Source of the DNA: Streptomyces acidiscabies
GTDB taxonomy: Bacteria > Actinomycetota > Actinomycetes > Streptomycetales > Streptomycetaceae
Direction of reading: 5' to 3'
Length of the DNA: 64,000 nucleotides
Assembly: GCF_020010905.1 (NCBI RefSeq)
Contig: NZ_JAGJBY010000001.1
Location: forward strand, 4,174,001 to 4,238,000
Shown in pieces: positions 60,682 through 64,000 of the stretch; within the stretch, counting starts at the first letter, position 1, and each line of letters begins with the position of its first letter. The notes beneath the pieces are model-generated. The model had not been told where the DNA came from. It did not search any database and was given only the letters and a program-made list of their open reading frames with translations. The position numbers and the translations under genes were made by a program.

Positions 60682-63600
60682 TTACCCCTTCGGCATGTTG
60701 AACAGATGGACATTGTCGTTACCGAAGATCTTGCGGGCCTGGTTGATCGCTGTCTCGGGCGTGTTGGACGCGTCCAAGTAGTAGACGGCCTGCACTCCGG
60801 CCTCGTCGGCGGCGTACTTGTTGATTTTCAGTGCCTGTCCGAATTTCGAGGGGTTGGCTGCTTTGGCCCCTCCGCCCACGTAGACGTATTCGCCGTTCGG
60901 ACCTATGACATCCAGGCCGCTGGAGCCTACATTGGGCATGACGATCTTGATGTCCTGGCCCTTGGCGTCCTTGGCGACCCTGCCGCCGATCAGGTCTGCC
61001 ACGTACTCTTCTCTCTGCTTCCCCAGGGCTCCCGCCTCTGCGCCCCTGGAGGCGCCTGTACCGCGTGACGCGTCGTCGGCCTCACGGAGGGCCTGTCCGA
61101 GGCCGTCGCTGAAGCGGTCGATGCCGTCGGCGACACCGTAGGCTCCTCCAACCACCAGTGTTGTGCTGGCGGCGATGGCCGGGGCGCCGGCCAGGCAGCC
61201 GATCCCGGTGATGCACAGTGCGCCGCCGCCGAGGTCACCACCGGCACCGACACCGATGCTCAGGAGGCTGAGTCCGGTCTCCCCCATGCCCGCCCAGACA
61301 TCCGGGTTGCCGAGGATCGCGGCGGTGTAGTCGCCGACAGTGTTGGCGGTGTCCTTGAGCCAGCCCGGTATCCAGCCGCTGTCGTCGTTCTGCTGGCCCT
61401 GCTGCTTCTTCTGCTCCTCGTACCACTGCTGCCACTGCTTCGCCGCCTCCTGCTGCTTGAGGACCGCGCTGTGGTACGCCTCGGTGGCCGCTTTGCGTGC
61501 GGTGACTGAGTCCTTGCCTGCTGCCGTGGCCGAGATCCGGGCGTTCTGGGACGCCGTCCAGGCGGCGTCGGCGGAGTCACGTGCCGAACTGGCCGAGTAC
61601 TGCGCGGACGTGGCGGAGGTGACGGCCGACGCTGCCGCGTTCTCGGCGTTCAGTTGGGCGTTGCGGGCGGTGTTGGCCGAGGTGGCGGCGTCCTTGGCGG
61701 ACTGGTCGGCCTGGGTGGCGTAGGTCTCGGCCTGGGTGGCGTACTTCTGGGCGTCTTTGGCGGACTGGTCGGCTTGCTTCGCGTATCCGGCGGCTTCGGT
61801 CGAGGCCTTGGCTGCGGTGGCGGCGGCTTTGCCCGCCTCGGCCGCGTTCTTCTGCGCGGTCGAGGCTGTGCCTGCCGCCTGGGCGATCAACCGCTGGATC
61901 TGGGCCTCGTGGACGGCGGTGAGCTGGTCCTGGCGCCGCGCCTTGTACTGGCCGACGGTGATGAAGGCATGGAGCAGGCCGGAGGGGCCTTCGAGGGCGA
62001 TGTGCGCTGCGGCCTTCAGCTCCGGGCCGGTGCTCTGGTTGCCGGGGTCCACGAGCTGGGCGGCGCGGACACGTTCGTCCTGGGTACGGGCCTGTGTGTC
62101 ACCTGAGGTGAGGAACTGGCGCAACGCATCGGGGGTGTCGGCGTCCAGGACGGTACGGCCGGCCTGCTGCTCGATCGGACCGGCGTTCGCGACAGTCTGC
62201 GCGACGGCGACGCGCATGCCCTGCTTCATGGCCTCGTACTGACCCGCTGCCAGGAACGCGCTCACTGTCGCGTCGTCGCCGTCCAGAGCCTTGGCGGCGG
62301 CAGCGCGTACGTCCACGGAACCGGCGAGCAGAGCGAGGTTCTCGACGTCCTCGCGGTCGTCCTGGCCGGCGGCGTCGGTGCGGTCGGTGCGGATGTACGC
62401 GGTGATGTCGTCGTCGGAGTCGGCCAGGGCCACGAGGGCTGCGGACTGGCTCCACGGGCGGCCGGTCTTGGCGGTCGCCAGGGCCACCTTCCGGGCCTCG
62501 GGTGCGATTTTTGCCGGGTCCGCGCCCGGTTGAGCGGCCTGGTCGGCGAGCTTGTCCGCCTGGGCCTGGAGGTCCTTGGCCTGCTGGACGGCGGCTTGCT
62601 GCGCTGCGACGCGCTGGTCCTCCTGGGTCTTGAGGTCCTCGGCCCGGGCGATGGACTCGTTGGTCCGCGCGGTCAGCTGCGCGGCGTCGATCCGGACGGC
62701 AAGGCCGTGGATCTTCTGGGCCTGGGAGACGGCCGCGCTCGCGGCGTCGGCGGCCTTCTTCGCTTCCTTGGCATGAGCTGCGGACTGCTGGGCCGCGGTC
62801 GCCGCCTGTCCGGCGTGGGCCGCGGCGTCGTCGGCCGCCTTGGCAGCGTTCTCCGCGTGGGTGGCCGCGCCGTTCGCGGCGTCGCGGGCGTCCGCGGCGT
62901 CGGACGCCGCTTCGTTGGCCAAGGAGACGGCTGCGTCCGCCGCACGGGTCGCCTCGCGGGCGTGCCGGTGCGCGGCAGCGGCGGCGTTCTGTGCCTGGGC
63001 GGAGTGGACACCGGCCTGGTCGGCAAGGGTGTTCGCCTGGTCGGCCGCGTCCGCGGCGGCGTCGGCGTCACTGCCGGCGCCGCTTGCGTCCTTCGCGGCG
63101 TCGGCGGCCGAAGCCGCGGCGGTGTGAGCCGAGTCGGCGGCCGTGGCGGCGGCACGGGCACCTGCGGCGGCGTCCCGCGCGTCCTGGGCCGCCTTGCGGG
63201 CGGTGGCTGCCTGGCCGGCGTTGATGGCCGCGTTCGCGGCGGCGTCCCGGGCGCGGGAGGCCGCCTCGGCGGCGCCGGACGCCGCTGAGGCTGCTGCCGA
63301 GGCGGCGTTCGCGGCGACGTGGGCGGCGTCGGTGGCGGCCTGAGCGGCGGTGATGGCTGTCTGTGCCGCGTCGGCGGCCTGCTGGGCCGCTGATGCGGCT
63401 CGGGCCGCGGCAGCCGCCGCGTGCTGGGTGTCCTTCTGCGCCGCCTGGGTCTGCGCGGCGGCCGTCTGCGCGGCTGCCTTGGCGAGCTTGGCCGCCTTCA
63501 CCGCGCGGGCGGAGGCGTCCTTGGCGGCCCGGGTCTGCTGCCCGGCCAGCTTGCCGGCCTTCGCCGCCTGGTCGGCGAGCTGGGCGATCGTGGCGTGTTC

Positions 63601-64000
63601 CTGGTCATGGGCGCGGGCCACGTACTGGCCGACCTGGAGGAACTCGTGGATGTCGTCCGGCGAGCCGTCCAGCGCGATCCTGCCCGCCGCCACCACGTTC
63701 GAGCCGGCCCCGCTGAGGATCTGCGCGACCTGGACGCGCTCGTCCTGCTCGCGCCGGTCGAACTGCCCGTCGGAGAGGAAGGCGCTGATTTTTGCGGGGG
63801 AGTCGCTGTCGAGCGCGGCCTGGCCCGCCTTCTGGACCTCGGGGCCGCCCGCGTCGATGATCTGCGCGATACGCACCCGCTGGTCCTGGAGCAGCGGAGC
63901 CTTCCAGCCGTCCGTGAGGAACGCCTTCAGGGTGTCCGGCGAGTTGCTGTCGAGGGCCTTGGCTGCGGCGTCCTGGAGGCTGAGGCCACCGATGCTCGCG
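60682..64000 (-). CDS. Giant alanine-rich ALF-repeat polymorphic toxin (5' end outside window)
   Basis: 1105 codons visible, open to the window edge; the N-terminus and any secretion signal are missing. From the visible start: ALF repeats (AAAKALDSNSPDTLKAFLTD, AALDSDSPAKISAFLSDGQF, ALDGSPDDIHEFLQVGQY), a very long Ala-rich coiled coil (~60% Ala, about 62,600-63,550), a second ALF block (~61,930-62,450), another Ala coiled coil, a hydrophobic pre-toxin segment (~61,100-61,300) and a ~130-residue C-terminal domain after GASRGAEAGALGKQ. That domain (REEYVADLIGG, SGLDVIGPNGEYVYVGGGAK) resembles a PD-(D/E)xK nuclease fold. Probably delivered to competitors by contact or secretion. Confidence 0.85.
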   Translation of the reverse strand, partial: ASIGGLSLQDAAAKALDSNSPDTLKAFLTDGWKAPLLQDQRVRIAQIIDAGGPEVQKAGQAALDSDSPAKISAFLSDGQFDRREQDERVQVAQILSGAGSNVVAAGRIALDGSPDDIHEFLQVGQYVARAHDQEHATIAQLADQAAKAGKLAGQQTRAAKDASARAVKAAKLAKAAAQTAAAQTQAAQKDTQHAAAAAARAASAAQQAADAAQTAITAAQAATDAAHVAANAASAAASAASGAAEAASRARDAAANAAINAGQAATARKAAQDARDAAAGARAAATAADSAHTAAASAADAAKDASGAGSDADAAADAADQANTLADQAGVHSAQAQNAAAAAHRHAREATRAADAAVSLANEAASDAADARDAANGAATHAENAAKAADDAAAHAGQAATAAQQSAAHAKEAKKAADAASAAVSQAQKIHGLAVRIDAAQLTARTNESIARAEDLKTQEDQRVAAQQAAVQQAKDLQAQADKLADQAAQPGADPAKIAPEARKVALATAKTGRPWSQSAALVALADSDDDITAYIRTDRTDAAGQDDREDVENLALLAGSVDVRAAAAKALDGDDATVSAFLAAGQYEAMKQGMRVAVAQTVANAGPIEQQAGRTVLDADTPDALRQFLTSGDTQARTQDERVRAAQLVDPGNQSTGPELKAAAHIALEGPSGLLHAFITVGQYKARRQDQLTAVHEAQIQRLIAQAAGTASTAQKNAAEAGKAAATAAKASTEAAGYAKQADQSAKDAQKYATQAETYATQADQSAKDAATSANTARNAQLNAENAAASAVTSATSAQYSASSARDSADAAWTASQNARISATAAGKDSVTARKAATEAYHSAVLKQQEAAKQWQQWYEEQKKQQGQQNDDSGWIPGWLKDTANTVGDYTAAILGNPDVWAGMGETGLSLLSIGVGAGGDLGGGALCITGIGCLAGAPAIAASTTLVVGGAYGVADGIDRFSDGLGQALREADDASRGTGASRGAEAGALGKQREEYVADLIGGRVAKDAKGQDIKIVMPNVGSSGLDVIGPNGEYVYVGGGAKAANPSKFGQALKINKYAADEAGVQAVYYLDASNTPETAINQARKIFGNDNVHLFNMPKG

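Overview
The window is high-GC actinobacterial chromosome, almost certainly from a Streptomyces. Support comes from codon use, many GTG starts, ATGA/GTGA stop-start overlaps, a bifunctional lysX, ergothioneine genes without egtE, a DUF574 (PF04672) methyltransferase, an SCO0930-type lipoprotein, and a rare TTA codon in an accessory gene. From memory, the right-hand core (egtABCD, sdh, ornithine-lipid genes, a GGDEF/EAL protein, the lipoprotein) resembles S. coelicolor SCO0909-SCO0930 in the left arm. That comparison was not computed here.

Layout. 1-1827: the end of a chagasin-type cysteine-protease inhibitor gene, a papain-family protease and a small protein sharing the protease's C-terminal module. 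2242-7340: a FadR-type GntR regulator with a perfect operator, divergent from a five-gene non-phosphorylative L-fucose (6-deoxy-sugar) oxidation operon. 7328-15810: a lipase-maturation-factor protein, a PAS/GAF/SpoIIE phosphatase, an Fpg/Nei glycosylase, an ECF sigma factor, an unknown protein, a zinc anti-sigma factor, a CapA-type lipoprotein and a universal stress protein. 15887-19129: lysX (lysyl-phosphatidylglycerol synthase fused to lysyl-tRNA synthetase), with a U-tract terminator.

19139-26290 is an accessory island: three IS5-type remnants or elements, an orphan SUKH protein, and a cassette with a divergent HTH/TPR regulator, four overlapping small genes, a further small protein, a radical SAM/SPASM enzyme with an early TTA codon and a last small protein, closed by a hairpin. 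It is the best candidate here for an undescribed system. The IS next to the regulator supplies that regulator's last codons and stop.

26454-31294 is a cell-surface block: a Thr-Pro-rich membrane-anchored protein, a DUF4239 membrane protein, two related Ig-like surface proteins sharing a bidirectional terminator, a class F sortase preceded by a 165-bp MITE-like element, and a NodB deacetylase. 31585-46894: lipoprotein, methyltransferase, c-di-GMP enzyme, two LysR regulators, three-subunit succinate dehydrogenase, ornithine-lipid acyltransferases, an epimerase/reductase, a luciferase-like oxidoreductase and a LacI regulator. 46942-48363: a Zur-box-controlled pair, a G3E GTPase and a cysteine-free L32. 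48435-57093: a HAD phosphatase, dodecin, egtABCD, a PARG-like protein, an orphan PemK/MazF, a flotillin and an NfeD-like OB protein. 57209-58603: a secreted GH43-like protein with an AbfB domain. After a gene-poor stretch and a decayed IS, the right end holds a very large alanine-rich ALF-repeat polymorphic toxin (5' end off the window) with its putative immunity gene and a shared terminator. No tRNA, rRNA or CRISPR array was recognised.
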